Shown here piece by piece: positions 62,653 to 64,000 of a stretch of DNA of 64,000 nucleotides (position 1 is the first letter of the stretch; each line of letters begins with the position of its first letter). The notes under the pieces were generated by a model that was not told the origin of the DNA, searched no databases, and saw only the letters and a list, made by a program, of their open reading frames with translations. The position numbers and the translations under genes are program-made. The DNA is from an uncultured Lachnospiraceae bacterium (GTDB taxonomy: Bacteria > Bacillota > Clostridia > Lachnospirales > Lachnospiraceae): the NCBI GenBank assembly GCA_910579275.1, contig CAJTTO010000002.1:1-64000 (forward strand), given 5' to 3'.

Positions 62653-64000
62653 ATGAAGCAGATTCCATATGAATACAAAAACCTTCCCATTCCGGGCGGG
62701 GGATATGTGACTGGATTTTTGTACCACAGAAAAAAACAAGATGTTTTGTATGCAAGAACCGATATTGGCGGCACTTACCGGTTTGACGCTGAAAAGAGAC
62801 GATGGGTAAGCCTGATTCCGCATGTCACGATGGAGGATTTAAGCGAGACATTTCCAATCGCTATGGCGCTGGATGACAGCCGTCCGGCAATGCTGTATAT
62901 CGCCTGTGGCATCAACAATGCGCAGTCCGGCGTGCTGGCGGTATCGGAGGACTGCGGTGAACACTTTCGGTATGAAAAGATACCCGTTATGATACACGGA
63001 AATTTAAACGGCAGGGGAACCGGCGAGCGGCTGCTTGTGGATAAGGACAATGCCGACAGATTATATTATGCAAGCCAGCAGGAGGGCTTGTGGGTTACGG
63101 ATAATCAAGGCAAAGACTGGCACAGGCTGACAGCGCTGAAAGAGCAGTATCTTGCATTTGCCGCACAGGCTGGCAGTGCGCTGGTGGTCTCCACTGCCGG
63201 CGTGACTTCGATGGACAGGGAAAAGAACCGGCGGGGACACAGCCTGTACCTTTCTTATGACAAAGGGGAGACGTTTGTGCAGCTCGCCGAGCCGCAGGGC
63301 AGTGCGATAGCGGGATGCCGCCTGAACGGGCTGGTGGCGCAGCGGTGTGCGGCGGATGAGCACTTTCTGTATGTGACTTTTGCCTCCACAGGAAGGCGCT
63401 CCTATGTCTTGGAAAACGGCTACAGCTGTGATTCCGGCGACACGATTGACGGCAGGATTGTGCGCTATGAGATTTGTGCGGACGGCAGCATTTGTGAAGC
63501 ATATAAGGATATCACGCCTGTGGCCGCAAGCAGTGCCTGCGGCGCAGGGACAGGCAGAATTGCGCCAGCGGAGCCGCTTGACTTTGGCTTTTCGGGTATT
63601 GACGTGTCTGCGCAGACGGCAGGAATGCTTGTGTGTACCACGATTGTAAAAGATGATGGAGACAGTGTTTTCCGGTCTTTTGATTATGGGGAAAGCTGGC
63701 AGCAGATTCTATATGATTTGCAGGACGGTGAGATTTCGTTCCGCGCACCGTATATGCGTCCGGAGTGCAATGGAGGGCATTCGCTGATACACTGGATCAG
63801 TGATATCAAAATCAATCCGTTTGATGACAATGAGGCGTGGTTTAATTCGGGGACGGGGGTATTCTGTACGAGAAATCTCAAGGACAAGCGCAAGTGCTGC
63901 TTTACAGACTGGTGCGACGGTATTGAGGAGACGGTACATCTCAATGTGTACAGCATGCCAAAGGGGGAGGTTCAGGTGATTGATATTCTGGGCGACCTTG
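62653..64000 (+). CDS. GH74-like (xyloglucanase/BNR-repeat) protein, 3' end outside window
   Basis: 449 codons are open to the end of the window. The start GGGYVTGFLYHRKKQDVLYA and RTDIGGTYRFD match the N-terminal repeat of GH74 xyloglucanases and related sialidase-fold proteins; later Asp-box-like SYDKGETF, SFDYGESW and WFNSGTGVF are seen. GH74 enzymes hydrolyse xyloglucan in an endo fashion; full length is usually 700 or more. No signal peptide, unlike most secreted GH74. GGAGG is 8 nt before the ATG 62653. A -10-like TAAACT at 62614-62619 preceded by TG is a possible promoter. Confidence 0.75.
   Translation, partial: MKQIPYEYKNLPIPGGGYVTGFLYHRKKQDVLYARTDIGGTYRFDAEKRRWVSLIPHVTMEDLSETFPIAMALDDSRPAMLYIACGINNAQSGVLAVSEDCGEHFRYEKIPVMIHGNLNGRGTGERLLVDKDNADRLYYASQQEGLWVTDNQGKDWHRLTALKEQYLAFAAQAGSALVVSTAGVTSMDREKNRRGHSLYLSYDKGETFVQLAEPQGSAIAGCRLNGLVAQRCAADEHFLYVTFASTGRRSYVLENGYSCDSGDTIDGRIVRYEICADGSICEAYKDITPVAASSACGAGTGRIAPAEPLDFGFSGIDVSAQTAGMLVCTTIVKDDGDSVFRSFDYGESWQQILYDLQDGEISFRAPYMRPECNGGHSLIHWISDIKINPFDDNEAWFNSGTGVFCTRNLKDKRKCCFTDWCDGIEETVHLNVYSMPKGEVQVIDILGDL

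Noticed and set aside
1..64000. tRNA, rRNA, CRISPR arrays, insertion sequences
   Set aside because: Intergenic regions were read for cloverleaf motifs, regularly spaced repeats and transposase motifs; none was found.

Overview
The window reads as a chromosome segment of a Gram-positive Clostridia member, most likely Lachnospiraceae. This is inferred from AGGAGG-type ribosome binding sites, sigma-A-like promoters, a PocR-type hybrid kinase, intracellular GH27/GH53/GH74-type glycosidases, a DUF815 ATPase and low-to-medium GC. No rRNA, tRNA, CRISPR array or transposase is visible. The left edge appears to hold the last bases (domain VI) of a group II intron.

Layout: (1) 91-3716, minus strand: a PocR-HisKA-HATPase-REC-HPt hybrid kinase and a two-receiver response regulator. 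(2) 3895-12426: scattered housekeeping and catabolic genes: Nudix hydrolase, pyridoxal kinase, ferritin-like protein, a TtcA-LarE fusion overlapping tcdA, a conserved hypothetical gene, GH27 alpha-galactosidase and a DUF815 ATPase. (3) 12430-17726: Na/Pi cotransporter, GH53 galactanase without a signal peptide, DUF1624 membrane acyltransferase-like protein, and gmhB-like phosphatase. (4) 17160-51896: a very large surface-glycan locus. It opens with a heptose activation set (gmhB, gmhA, and an hldE-like gene with swapped domain order). It continues with three radical SAM enzymes, a split transketolase, aminotransferase, methyltransferases, a cupin, many glycosyltransferases, a TupA-like ATP-grasp enzyme, a CBS/SGNH/CitC-like protein and two IspD/TarI-like nucleotidyltransferases, and ends in a sulfotransferase-like protein. 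A small-protein plus retropepsin-like cassette with its own consensus promoter sits inside it at 23824-24568. (5) 51918-55762: APS kinase, ATP sulfurylase, a CPA2 antiporter and a short pyruvate-kinase-like gene, tightly packed directly behind the sulfotransferase-like gene. (6) 55785-64000: CysG-type siroheme synthase, a periplasmic-sensor GGDEF/EAL protein, MetF, an M14 peptidase with PG-binding and LysM domains, and the start of a GH74-like gene cut by the window end.

Taken together, the locus suggests a sulfated, methylated, amino-sugar and heptose-containing surface glycan. Transketolase could supply sedoheptulose 7-phosphate; GmhA, the HldE-like protein and GmhB would turn it into NDP-heptose; SDR, radical SAM, DegT and methyltransferase enzymes would tailor sugars; GT2, GT4, GT8 and TupA-like proteins would assemble the chain; PAPS made by the neighbouring sulfate-activation genes would feed the sulfotransferase. 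The most striking pattern is that at least ten otherwise unrelated proteins in this locus carry the same kind of YGAG-type Rossmann domain, at the N-terminus, at the C-terminus or alone. A second is a G10 tract at the 5' end of a radical SAM gene in which a one-base slip in either direction meets a stop almost at once, as in a phase-variable switch. Functions of individual glycan enzymes are family-level inferences from sequence reading, not database results.
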